From an uncultured Haloferula sp. (lineage in GTDB: Bacteria; Verrucomicrobiota; Verrucomicrobiae; Verrucomicrobiales; Akkermansiaceae), in contig CAMLOZ010000155.1 of assembly GCA_946481625.1 (NCBI GenBank), positions 1-7,527 of the forward strand: a stretch of DNA of 7,527 nt, given 5' to 3'. The position numbers were made by a program, and so were the translations under genes. This document shows positions 1 to 6,271 of this stretch, one piece after another. Position 1 is the first letter of the stretch, and each line of letters opens with the position of its first letter. The notes beneath the pieces were generated by a model. That model had not been told where the DNA came from, did not search any database, and saw only the letters and a list, made by a program, of their open reading frames with translations.

Positions 1-447
1 GTCCGTGAAGGTCAGCAAGCGCTCGAAGGACTCCTCCCGCTCCTTCCCCGTCACATGCCGCAGGTCCGCCTGCAGCGTCAAATTCTCCAGCACCGTCAGG
101 TCCTCGTACAAGCCGAACTTCTGCGGCATATAGCCCACCTCGCCGCGGATCGCCGCCGCATCGGTAATCGGATCACGTCCCAGCGTCCGGATCGTCCCCG
201 CATCCGGCTCCATCAATCCCGCGATCAAGCGCAGCAAGGTCGTCTTGCCCGCACCGTCCGGCCCCACCAACCCGGTGATCAACCCCTTCCGCACCTCCCC
301 CGACACCGCATCCAGCGCCGGCGACTCCATCCCCTTGAAGGACTTCGTCACCCCCTCGAAGCGGATCACGACCGTGGCTGCAGCATCCTGCTGCAGGGCC
401 TTCTCAGAAGCACCGGTTCCGTTCTCCTCTGACATCGCCTCCGGCAT
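1..447 (-). CDS. ybhF: ABC transporter ATP-binding protein, YbhF-like, C-terminus beyond the window
   Basis: This is the ATPase of an ABC-2 type efflux pump; it would hydrolyse ATP on the cytoplasmic face to power membrane permeases. The window holds the first 149 codons and the left edge falls on a codon boundary. The Walker A motif GPDGAGKTT is at residues 62-70, with its Lys at 68, and the Q-loop stretch GYMPQKFGLYEDLTV has its Gln at 109. GLVGPDGAGKTT and MPQKFGLYEDLTV match what I recall of the N-terminal ABC domain of E. coli YbhF, which carries two ABC domains in tandem. The signature motif, Walker B and any second domain lie off the edge. The start is either ATG at 447 or the in-frame ATG at 435. 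GGAGG lies before the latter but only 2 nt away, so neither start is secure. It is the third gene after cecR and ybhG, which supports the YbhF assignment. An in-frame stop at 592-594 bounds the reading frame upstream. Confidence 0.93.
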   Translation of the reverse strand, partial: MPEAMSEENGTGASEKALQQDAAATVVIRFEGVTKSFKGMESPALDAVSGEVRKGLITGLVGPDGAGKTTLLRLIAGLMEPDAGTIRTLGRDPITDAAAIRGEVGYMPQKFGLYEDLTVLENLTLQADLRHVTGKEREESFERLLTFTD

Positions 448-484
448 TTGGTTGCGCTCGATCTCTTTCTTCCTCCGCTTTCGC

Positions 485-512
485 CTCTGCGGCCTCCGCG
501 TCTCCGCGGTTC
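485..512 (-). repeat. Short-period array, CGCGGAG unit, opening with AACC
   Basis: On the plus strand CTCTGCG (485-491), CTCCGCG (494-500) and CTCCGCG (502-508) recur every 8-9 nt and end in GGTTC. On the minus strand, the coding strand of the operon, this reads GAACC followed by three CGCGGAG-like units. A looser CCTCCGC lies at 473-479. The same unit, with the 13-mer GCGGCCTCCGCGT identical, recurs at 6334-6346. I recall such GCGGAG arrays between genes of Verrucomicrobiota and Planctomycetota but could not check. Confidence 0.75.
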
Positions 513-539
513 GTTCAATCAAAAGCTCTCCTTCAAAAA

Positions 540-567
540 CTTGGCGACCTTTGCGTCTTGGCGGTTC
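540..567 (-). repeat. Short-period array, CGCCAAG unit, opening with AACC
   Basis: On the plus strand TTGGCG (541-546), TTTGCG (550-555) and TTGGCG (558-563) are spaced 8-9 nt apart and followed by GGTTCC. On the minus strand this reads GGAACC, then CGCCAAG-type units, then a run of five T (535-539) and GAAGGAG. The plan matches the arrays at 485, 6106 and 6145, but with a different unit. Confidence 0.7.
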
Positions 568-583
568 CAATCTTGCCTTCCAC

Positions 584-621
584 TTCGACGTTCAACGTTG
601 GGCGTTCGATGTTCGATGTTC
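584..621 (-). repeat. GAACATC/GAACGTC heptamer repeat directly after the ybhG stop
   Basis: Read on the minus strand, two exact GAACATC units directly follow the TAG stop of ybhG (622-624). They are followed by degenerate relatives (GAACGCCC, AACGTT, GAACGTC, GAA). The period is about 7 nt, so this differs from the CG-unit arrays beside it. I recall similar strings as a dispersed repeat in environmental bacteria; this is unverified. Confidence 0.75.
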
Positions 622-1683
622 CTACTCCTCCATCACCACCCGCACCGGCATTCCCTGCCGCAGCGATCCATCCGAATCCTCCACCACCACCCGCATCCGG
701 TACACCAGCGAGGTCCGCAGTTCCTCCGTCTCCACCGACTTCGGCGTGAACTCCGCCCGCGGCGAAACGAATCCAACCGTGCCGTGATAAGGTTCGTCCG
801 GCCGGCCATCCGTGAAAACCTTCACCTTCGTCCCCGGCGGGAATCTCCCCAGCTCCGGCTCGTGCACATAAGCTCGCACCCACACCGGTTTCTCCAGCGA
901 GAGCGATAGCACCGTCGGCCCGGCCTGAACGATCGCGCCCGGCTCCAGCGCCCGGGTGATCACCACGCCGTCCGAAGGACTCTTCAACTCCGTGTCCGCC
1001 AGTTGGATCTCCGCCGTCTTCACTGCCGCGCCGGCCTTCACCACCTCGGCCTCCGCCGCTCCCACCGCTGCCTCGGCGGCACCCACCGCCGCTTCCGCCG
1101 CGGCGATTTCTTCCACCCGGAAGCCGGACTCCAGCTGCTTGAGATTCGCCTCAGCCACCTTCATCCGCTGCTCCGCCTCGCGATACGCGGCTTCCGCATT
1201 CTCGAAGTTCTGCCGCGAAACCCCGTGGGTTTTCACCAGCGTCGATTGCCGTTCATACGCCCGCTCCGCGTTCTCCATGGTCACCCGGGCCTGAGCCAGG
1301 CTCGCCCGCGCCTGCTCGATTTCCTCCACCCGGTAGCCGGCGCGCTTCAGATCCGCATCGGCCTTGGCCTGGCCCAGGTTCGCCTTCACCTGGGCCAGTG
1401 CTGCCGTCGCCTGCGCGTGCGTCGCCTTCGCCTGTTCGAGCCCGCGCTGGTAAGGCTCCGCATCGATCCGCGCCAGCAGCTCGCCGGTCTTCACCGCATC
1501 GCCCTCGTCCTTCAACACTTCGGCGATCCTCCCGGAAACGCGGAAGCCCAGGTCCACCCCGCGGATGTCCACGTTCCCGTGCAGGACCAGCGCCTCTTCC
1601 TCACTACGATACTTCCCGTAGAAGTACCATCCGCCTCCGGCCAGAATGCCGAGCAGCAGGATCACCGGTATCGCCTTTTTCAT
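622..1683 (-). CDS. ybhG: Periplasmic membrane-fusion protein of an ABC efflux pump (YbhG/HlyD family)
   Basis: This is a 353-residue adaptor, anchored in the inner membrane and extending into the periplasm, that would link the YbhF-type ABC pump to an outer-membrane exit. Residues 3-22 form one hydrophobic anchor (IPVILLLGILAGGGWYFY). A lipoyl-like segment (GNVDIRGVDLGFRVSGRI, then DEGDAVKTGELLARID) covers about 36-74. An Ala/Glu/Gln-rich antiparallel coiled coil runs from about 75 to 230. The second lipoyl half (SPSDGVVITRALEPGAIV) and beta-barrel follow. VWVRAYV, FTDGRP, PYHG, GFVSP, AEFTPK and LRQGMPV match YbhG as I recall it. ATG 1683 is preferred over an in-frame ATG at 1701: it overlaps the cecR stop as ATGA and has AAAGGAA about 8 nt upstream, so translation is probably coupled. 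The stop abuts a repeat-filled gap before ybhF. Confidence 0.95.
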   Translation of the reverse strand: MKKAIPVILLLGILAGGGWYFYGKYRSEEEALVLHGNVDIRGVDLGFRVSGRIAEVLKDEGDAVKTGELLARIDAEPYQRGLEQAKATHAQATAALAQVKANLGQAKADADLKRAGYRVEEIEQARASLAQARVTMENAERAYERQSTLVKTHGVSRQNFENAEAAYREAEQRMKVAEANLKQLESGFRVEEIAAAEAAVGAAEAAVGAAEAEVVKAGAAVKTAEIQLADTELKSPSDGVVITRALEPGAIVQAGPTVLSLSLEKPVWVRAYVHEPELGRFPPGTKVKVFTDGRPDEPYHGTVGFVSPRAEFTPKSVETEELRTSLVYRMRVVVEDSDGSLRQGMPVRVVMEE

Positions 1684-2372
1684 CGTGCGTTTCCTTTCCA
1701 TGTCAGGCCCCCGCAGATCAGATCCACGTGCTCGTCCAGGAGCTCCGCGATCTGTGCCGTGTGGGCCGCTTGCAGTTTCTTCACTCCCAGTCGTCGCAGG
1801 ATCGTCGCCCGCGCCACCGTGAAGGCCAGCACCTGGCCGAACATCGCATGGGTGCGGAGCACCACCTTCGTCGAAGAGGGGTCCTCACCCGTCGCGATTC
1901 CCACCGCCTGCGCGAAAAGCTCGTGCAGCGGCTTCAAGGTCTTGTTGTAAAGCAGGTCGAAGTTCTCGCTCGGTGCCGCCTGTTCCCGCATCATCACCAG
2001 GCGGATCTTCTCGAATTCGCTGCCCTCCAGTTGCTCGCCCAGCAGCGTCCGCATCATCCGCTTGATGATCCCCGCCGCCACTTCCGGATCAGGCGTCCGG
2101 CTCGCAAGCATCTCCCGCGCTCCCTCCGCCACCCGCGCGAAGGTGCCGCGCAAGTACTCGCCGATCCCCTCCAGCACTCCCGCATACAGCTTCTCCTTGT
2201 TCCCGAAGTAATATGAAATCGCCGCCACGTTCTGGCCCGCCTCGTCCGCGATCTCCCTCACCGAGGCATTCTCATACCCCTTCTCCCCGAATTTCTTCAG
2301 CGCCGCCAGCAGCAGCTTCCGCCGCGCCTGCTCGCCCTTGTTCGGACTCGTCGGAAACAGTTCCCGCTGCAC
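1680..2372 (-). CDS. cecR: TetR-family transcriptional regulator, CecR (YbiH) type
   Basis: A DNA-binding repressor of about 230 residues that probably controls its own operon. The N-terminal helix-turn-helix spans about residues 15-60: GEQARRKLLLAALKKFGEKG, then VREIADEAGQNVAAISYYFG, then NKEKLY. AGQN-AAI-YYFG is close to E. coli CecR. The C-terminal ligand and dimer half (REQAAPS, PLHELF, LRTHAMFGQVLAF, HVDLICGGL) fits the CerR/CecR C-terminal domain. In E. coli CecR controls ybhG-ybhF-ybhS-ybhR, the same neighbours as here, which makes the assignment strong. The frame is open to an ATG at 2444, but I chose GTG at 2372: a promoter lies at 2392-2420, so a transcript from it could not include the upstream ATG, and the extra 24 residues are unlike the family. 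No Shine-Dalgarno site precedes GTG, so the mRNA would be nearly leaderless. Confidence 0.92.
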   Translation of the reverse strand: MQRELFPTSPNKGEQARRKLLLAALKKFGEKGYENASVREIADEAGQNVAAISYYFGNKEKLYAGVLEGIGEYLRGTFARVAEGAREMLASRTPDPEVAAGIIKRMMRTLLGEQLEGSEFEKIRLVMMREQAAPSENFDLLYNKTLKPLHELFAQAVGIATGEDPSSTKVVLRTHAMFGQVLAFTVARATILRRLGVKKLQAAHTAQIAELLDEHVDLICGGLTWKGNAR

Positions 2373-2383
2373 GACGGGAAAAT

Positions 2384-2397
2384 TAGACGATCGTATA
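2384..2397 (-). promoter_or_regulatory. Candidate autoregulatory operator over the cecR -10
   Basis: On the minus strand TATACGATCGTCTA is a near-palindrome. Its core ACGATCGT (2387-2394) is perfect, the outer TA/TA pairs match, and one symmetric position pair differs. It overlaps the -10 box and the expected start of transcription, where a TetR-type dimer would block RNA polymerase. Assigning it to CecR is inference. Confidence 0.5.
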
Positions 2398-2420
2398 AAA
2401 ATGGCAAACGAATGTGTAAA
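2392..2420 (-). promoter_or_regulatory. sigma70-type promoter of the cecR-ybhG-ybhF operon
   Basis: The -35 TTTACA (2415-2420, 5 of 6 to consensus) is separated by exactly 17 nt from the -10 TATACG (2392-2397, 4 of 6). The area is AT-rich in an otherwise GC-rich window. Transcription should begin near 2384-2386, leaving a leader of about 12-14 nt before the GTG start. Confidence 0.6.
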
Positions 2421-2448
2421 TATGATTCCGCCTTCTCCCCGCACCGCC

Positions 2449-2524
2449 TGATCCCGAAGGGATCATAGCACAGTAACCGCGACCATCCGCTTGCGGGAGC
2501 CGCCAGCACCCTGGAAAGGGGTGC
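2449..2524. repeat. Two small inverted repeats between rnr and cecR
   Basis: TGATCCC-GAA-GGGATCA (2449-2465) is a perfect 7-bp stem. GCACCC (2506-2511) and GGGTGC (2519-2524) form a 6-bp stem with a 7-nt loop. The second lies just past the rnr stop and could fold in the rnr 3' end, but no T-run follows, so I do not call it an intrinsic terminator. The rest of 2373-2529 holds only the cecR promoter region. Confidence 0.45.
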
Positions 2525-2529
2525 CTCCC

Positions 2530-4899
2530 TCACTTCCTCCGTCTCCTCGACCTCCCCCCCTTCGATGCCGGTTTTTTCTCCTCGTCCTTCTTCCTCCCCT
2601 TCGGCGGCCAGCTCTTCTCGAACTTCCGCTTCTTCTCCTTCGCTGCCTTCTCCGGCCCCTTCTTCCACTCCGTCCGCTCCACCTTCACCGCCTCGATCAC
2701 CTTCCCTTCGCCCGCAATTCGGAAGTCGATGAACTTCGCCTGGAAGTCGATCCGCTGCACCTGCATCCGGATCTTCTGCCCGAGTTGGAACTGCAGCCCG
2801 CCCCGCGAGACGAAACGCATCTGCGCCTGCTCGAAGCGCCACTCGCCGCGCGGCAGATCCTCCCGTTTGATCACCCCGCGCGCCCCGATCTCCGTCGCCT
2901 CCACCATCAGGCCCATCATCCGCACGTCCGTGATGACCCCGTCGAAGGATGGCGGCTCGGGACACTTCGCGCACATCGCCAGATACTCCAGCATCTTGAT
3001 CTGCTTCGTCTCGTTCTCCGCCTCGGCCGAGGCACGCTCGGTATCCGAAATGTGCCGCGCGAATTCCGCCAGCGTCGATTGACCCGGCACCGCGTCCGCC
3101 TTCTTCGGCGGGTTCTTCAGGAAAGGCTGCATCGACCGGTGCACCACCAGGTCCGCATAGCGCCGGATCGGGCTCGTGAAGTGGCAGTAGTCGCCCTTCG
3201 CCAGCCCGTAGTGCCCCAGCGGATCCGCCGCATACGCCGCGCGCTTCAGGCTCTTCAACAAACCCAGCTTGATCAGATGCTCGTCCGGACGCCCCTTCGC
3301 CGAATCTAACAACTTCTGGATGTGCGCCCGGTTCGTCAAATCGCCCGGCTCATAGCCGTGCGCCCGCGCCGTCTCCGTATACTCGTGCAGCTTCCCGAAG
3401 TCCGGATCCTCGTGCACCCGGTAGATCGTCGGCTTGTTCTTGATCTTGAGCAGCCGTGCCACCGCCTCGTTCGCCAGCAGCATGCACTCCTCGATCAATT
3501 GGTGACTCGCCGTGTGCTCCACCTGGTGCACCGAAATCGCCCGGCCCTTGTCATCCAGCTTCACCCGGATCTCCGGCATCTCCAGATCCAGCGCCCCGTC
3601 CGCGAAACGCTTCTTCCGCAGCACCGCCGCCATCGCCCAGGCCTCCTTCACCATCTCCTCCAGCCCCTTCGCCGATCCCTCCGGCGCCGGCTTCCCGTCC
3701 AGGATCGCCTGCGCCTGCTCGTAGGAAAGCTTCGCCTGGCTGTTGATCACCGCATCGCAGAAGACCGACTTGCTCACCTTGCCCGTCGGGGAAATCTCGA
3801 TCACCGCGCACTTCGTCAAACGGTTCACATCCGGCTTCAGCGAACAGATCCCGTTGCTCAGCTCCGGCGGCAACATCGGCAGCACCCGGTCCACCAGGTA
3901 CGTCGAGTTCCCGCGCTCGGAGGCCTCCTTGTCCAGCGCCGTCTTCGGCTTCACGTAGTGCGACACGTCCGCGATGTGCACCGCCAGCGTCCAGCCCTTG
4001 CCATGCTTCTCCACCCAGATCGCATCGTCGTGATCCTTCGCATCCGCCGGGTCGATCGTGATCACCAGCCGGTCCCGCCAATCTTCGCGGCGCGCGATCT
4101 CCGCCGGATCCACCTCCTCGCCCACCTTGCGTGTTTCCTTCAGCACCTCCTCCGGAAATGAGGTCCGCAAGCCCTGCCGGTGGATCACCGCCATGATGTC
4201 CACCCCCGCATCGCCCGGCCAGCCGAGCACCTCGATCACCCGCCCGCGCGGAGTCCGCTGCTTTTCCCACTGCTCCAGATCCACCACCACCAGTTGCCCC
4301 GGCTCCGCCGTCGTATCCCCGTTCAGGTCGATCTGCCCGTCCATCGCCGGGTCTTCCGTTTCCACCCAGCCGAATTTGCCCTTCCGCCGGAAGATCCCCA
4401 CCACCCGCCCGCTCCGCCGCTCCAGCACCTTCTCGACCTTTCCGCGCGCATCCGGCTCCTCCTCGACTTCATGCCGCCGACCCTGGCGCCACTGGGCAGG
4501 GCGGGGGAGATGGAAGGAAACCGTCACCCGGTCCCCCTCCAGCGCCGTCCCGGTATCCCGCCGGGGAATGTGCAGCCGCGAATACTTCTTCAGGTCGATC
4601 CCCGTCGCCAGGTTCTCCGCGTCCGCCGCATCCGGATAGAACCACGCGTGACCCCGCGGCAGGAAACGGATCACTCCCCGCAAGTGGTTCGGCCCGCCGG
4701 ACTTGGCCGGCTCGTACCGCCCCTTCTTCCCCTCCGCGATCTTCCCCTCCCGGGTCAGCGCCGCCAGTTCCGACCGCAGCAAGGGCCGGTCGTGGGTGGA
4801 AAGGTCCAGCTCGCGCGACAGCTCCGACTTGTTCATCGGGCGGTAGCCCTTCCTCCCCATCACGCGGAGCAGCGCGCCCCGCAGTTCTTCTCGATCCAT
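2530..4899 (-). CDS. rnr: Ribonuclease R (RNB-family 3'-5' exoribonuclease)
   Basis: A 789-residue cytoplasmic processive exoribonuclease that degrades structured RNA, with roles in rRNA and mRNA quality control. The order is: N-terminal winged-helix-like segment (about 1-60, MDREELRGALLRVMGRKGY), cold-shock domains near 75-91 (GVIRFLPRGHAWFYPDA) and 164-183 (GRVVGIFRRKGKFGWVETED), RNB domain, S1 domain (about 651-729), and a Lys/Arg-rich tail (about 730-789). The catalytic loop IDPADAKDHDD (282-292) has the Asp residues that bind Mg2+, and HFTSPIRRYADL (573 on) is the second RNB hallmark. The size and basic tail fit RNase R rather than RNase II. ATG 4899 is preferred because it opens the conserved domain and has AGGGA about 5 nt upstream. 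In-frame starts at 4974 and 5022 would add up to 41 unconserved residues and crowd the divergent pseudopilin promoter. No operon partner is evident. Confidence 0.96.
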   Translation of the reverse strand: MDREELRGALLRVMGRKGYRPMNKSELSRELDLSTHDRPLLRSELAALTREGKIAEGKKGRYEPAKSGGPNHLRGVIRFLPRGHAWFYPDAADAENLATGIDLKKYSRLHIPRRDTGTALEGDRVTVSFHLPRPAQWRQGRRHEVEEEPDARGKVEKVLERRSGRVVGIFRRKGKFGWVETEDPAMDGQIDLNGDTTAEPGQLVVVDLEQWEKQRTPRGRVIEVLGWPGDAGVDIMAVIHRQGLRTSFPEEVLKETRKVGEEVDPAEIARREDWRDRLVITIDPADAKDHDDAIWVEKHGKGWTLAVHIADVSHYVKPKTALDKEASERGNSTYLVDRVLPMLPPELSNGICSLKPDVNRLTKCAVIEISPTGKVSKSVFCDAVINSQAKLSYEQAQAILDGKPAPEGSAKGLEEMVKEAWAMAAVLRKKRFADGALDLEMPEIRVKLDDKGRAISVHQVEHTASHQLIEECMLLANEAVARLLKIKNKPTIYRVHEDPDFGKLHEYTETARAHGYEPGDLTNRAHIQKLLDSAKGRPDEHLIKLGLLKSLKRAAYAADPLGHYGLAKGDYCHFTSPIRRYADLVVHRSMQPFLKNPPKKADAVPGQSTLAEFARHISDTERASAEAENETKQIKMLEYLAMCAKCPEPPSFDGVITDVRMMGLMVEATEIGARGVIKREDLPRGEWRFEQAQMRFVSRGGLQFQLGQKIRMQVQRIDFQAKFIDFRIAGEGKVIEAVKVERTEWKKGPEKAAKEKKRKFEKSWPPKGRKKDEEKKPASKGGRSRRRRK

Positions 4900-5078
4900 A
4901 CGGTCCCTACCATGGACTGCAAACCTCCGCGTGGCAACCGGCGACCGGGAAAAGCGCTTGGCAGCGCGGACCATTGCACTACCTTCAGCCTCAGAATAGG
5001 TCGTGAAACGCGGGATTGCCACCGCGCCGTCCGTCCGCTTTCTTTCACGAAATCCCCATTAACGCAGACGATATCCAT
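4900..5078. promoter_or_regulatory. Divergent control region between rnr and the pseudopilin gene
   Basis: These 179 nt must carry both divergent promoters. I see no clear -35/-10 pair on either strand. CGTGAAA near 5000-5006 and TTTCACG near 5043-5049 form a 7-nt inverted repeat about 36 nt apart, which could be a weak structure or a site. No Shine-Dalgarno site stands out before the pseudopilin ATG. Confidence 0.35.
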
Positions 5079-5663
5079 ATGAAAACCCGTCCCGCATCCC
5101 GCCGCGCCGCCGGCGGTTTCACCCTCGTCGAGCTCCTCGTCGTCATCTCCATCATCGTGGTCCTCGCCGCCATGAGCTTCGGCGCCGCGAACATGGCCAT
5201 GAACAAGGCCAAGAAGGTCCAGACTCTCACCGATGCCAACCAGCTCGTGCAGGGCATCGAGAAGTTCAACAGCGAATACAGCCGCCTCCCTGACTTCGGA
5301 GCCCAGGGCGAAGAAGCGCAGACCGACGGCGAAGCCGGTGCCGAACTCCTCACCATCCTCCTCGGCAAGGAAGACGTCACCGACTCGATGCAGAACAAGA
5401 AGCAGATCCCCTTCGTCAACTTCAAGGAGAACAAGAACAAGAACAAGGGTGGTCTCGTCTATAGCAGCGGCGGCTCCGGCGCCCGTCCCGACGGCCTCTA
5501 CGACGCCTGGGGAAATCCCTTCTACATCAAGATCGACACCGAGTACGACGGCGAACTCGAAGACCCCCTCAAGCAGGGCAACATCATCCGCAAGTCCGTG
5601 ATCGCCTACAGCTACGGCGCCGACAAGAAGATCGGCGGCGGCGATGACGTCCAGACCTGGTAA
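5079..5663 (+). CDS. GspG-like pseudopilin (type II secretion / type IV pilin fold)
   Basis: A 194-residue prepilin. A basic leader (MKTRPASRRAAGG) is followed by the prepilin peptidase site G13/F14, then FTLVELLVVISIIVVLAA, with the key Glu at +5 of the mature protein and a hydrophobic N-helix that packs into the filament core. AWGNPFYIKID (143-153) and the ending YSYGADKKIGGGDDVQTW resemble the WGNPY and SLGADG-GG-D-DI-W features of the major pseudopilin GspG, where the C-terminal part binds calcium. An Asn/Lys stretch (KENKNKNKGG, 116-125) is likely a surface loop. ATG 5079 is chosen because it gives a normal short leader; an in-frame ATG at 5016 would lengthen it by 21 residues. No gsp or pil genes adjoin it, so it may be a stand-alone paralogue rather than the core GspG. 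It stands alone and ends in its own terminator. Confidence 0.9.
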   Translation: MKTRPASRRAAGGFTLVELLVVISIIVVLAAMSFGAANMAMNKAKKVQTLTDANQLVQGIEKFNSEYSRLPDFGAQGEEAQTDGEAGAELLTILLGKEDVTDSMQNKKQIPFVNFKENKNKNKGGLVYSSGGSGARPDGLYDAWGNPFYIKIDTEYDGELEDPLKQGNIIRKSVIAYSYGADKKIGGGDDVQTW

Positions 5664-5713
5664 GGATAAGATAAGTTCGCTCCTGATCGAAGCCATCCAC
5701 CACCTTCATTTCA

Positions 5714-5745
5714 CCCCGCCCCGGCCCCGCCGCGGCGGGGTTTTT
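5714..5745 (+). terminator. Intrinsic terminator of the pseudopilin gene
   Basis: The perfect 16-nt palindrome CCCCGCCGCGGCGGGG (5725-5740) is followed by TTTTT (5741-5745), 51 nt after the stop. An alternative longer-loop stem uses CCCCGCC at 5714-5720 with GGCGGGG. Either fold is very GC-rich and suits termination. Confidence 0.88.
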
Positions 5746-5786
5746 CGTGCCTCCACATCCCCCCAACCAACCAACCGACGAACCAC

Positions 5787-5834
5787 CCGTAGGCGCATGG
5801 GTAACAATGCGGAACAGTCCCCTGCCGCCGGCCC
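5787..5834. repeat. 48-bp direct repeat, copy 1
   Basis: This copy matches 5912-5959 at 43 of 48 positions without gaps, including the identical stretch CCGTAGGCGCATGGG at the start and AACAATGCGGAAC further in. The offset between copies is 125 nt. No coding role is apparent. Confidence 0.88.
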
Positions 5835-5911
5835 CGCCCTCCTCGCGCACTCTTCCCGCGCCCCAGCGGACGCGCCATTTGTTCAAATCCCCCCCGCGTC
5901 CCTCCCTCCAA

Positions 5912-5959
5912 CCGTAGGCGCATGGGCAACAATGCGGAACGGTTCCCAGCTGCCGGCCC
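5912..5959. repeat. 48-bp direct repeat, copy 2
   Basis: Second copy of the element at 5787-5834, with five substitutions. It is followed by a run of seven A (5964-5970) and unrelated sequence, so the repeated unit ends near GCCGGCCC. Confidence 0.88.
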
Positions 5960-6105
5960 TACCAAAAAAACGCCCTGCCTTCCCGGCGTTCCATCGGGGT
6001 GTCTCACGCGGGCACGTCTCCGGACTTTTCCCCCGCGATCTTTCCCACCTCAACTTCCCCCAAATCAAAACCCCAATCCCATTCATCCGCGCCCCCCAAC
6101 CCTCT

Positions 6106-6124
6106 TTCCGTGTATTCCGTGGTT
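6106..6124 (-). repeat. Short-period array, CACGGAA unit, opening with AACC
   Basis: On the plus strand TTCCGTG (6106-6112) recurs at 6115-6121 and ends in GGTT. On the minus strand it reads AACC followed by two CACGGAA units 9 nt apart. Confidence 0.65.
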
Positions 6125-6144
6125 CCCCTCTTCCTGCCTTTCAG

Positions 6145-6177
6145 ATTTCGCGTCTGTTTCGCGACCTTTCGCGGTTG
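6145..6177 (-). repeat. Short-period array, CGCGAAA unit, opening with AACC
   Basis: On the plus strand three exact TTTCGCG units start at 6146, 6157 and 6167 (spacings 11 and 10), ending in GGTT. On the minus strand it reads CAACC followed by CGCGAAA units. It lies 22 nt from the CACGGAA array. Confidence 0.75.
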
Positions 6178-6271
6178 AGCCAAAATCCCCCTCAACCTCA
6201 CGACTCCGGAAACCGGCTTTCTCTCCTGCCTGAAGGACACCACTGCTTGGTCCAGGTCACATCCCGGCGAG

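Noticed and set aside
448..621. CRISPR array in the repeat-filled gap
   Set aside because: Units are 6-8 nt with 1-4 nt gaps and no spacers; no cas genes are near.
533..883. 116-codon minus-strand open frame across the ybhG end and gap
   Set aside because: It lies in a different frame within ybhG, and its C-terminus is a translation of the heptamer and CGCCAAG arrays.
2373..2444. Longer N-terminus for the TetR regulator from ATG 2444
   Set aside because: The segment contains a well-spaced promoter and an AT-rich operator-like palindrome rather than conserved protein.
2506..2524. Intrinsic terminator for rnr
   Set aside because: The 6-bp stem has no T-run downstream on the minus strand.
3322..4161. 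279-codon plus-strand open frame
   Set aside because: It is antisense to the RNase R catalytic domain; the Arg/Leu/His-rich product is a shadow of GC-rich codons.
4962..4980. sigma54-like TTGGCA...TTGCA before the pseudopilin
   Set aside because: The GG and GC dinucleotides are 14 nt apart instead of 10.
4900..5022. Longer N-terminus for RNase R from ATG 5022 or 4974
   Set aside because: The added residues match no RNase R feature, and ATG 4899 has an AGGGA site and opens the conserved domain.
4860..5696. 278-codon minus-strand open frame
   Set aside because: It is antisense to the pseudopilin, whose plus-strand product has clear motifs.
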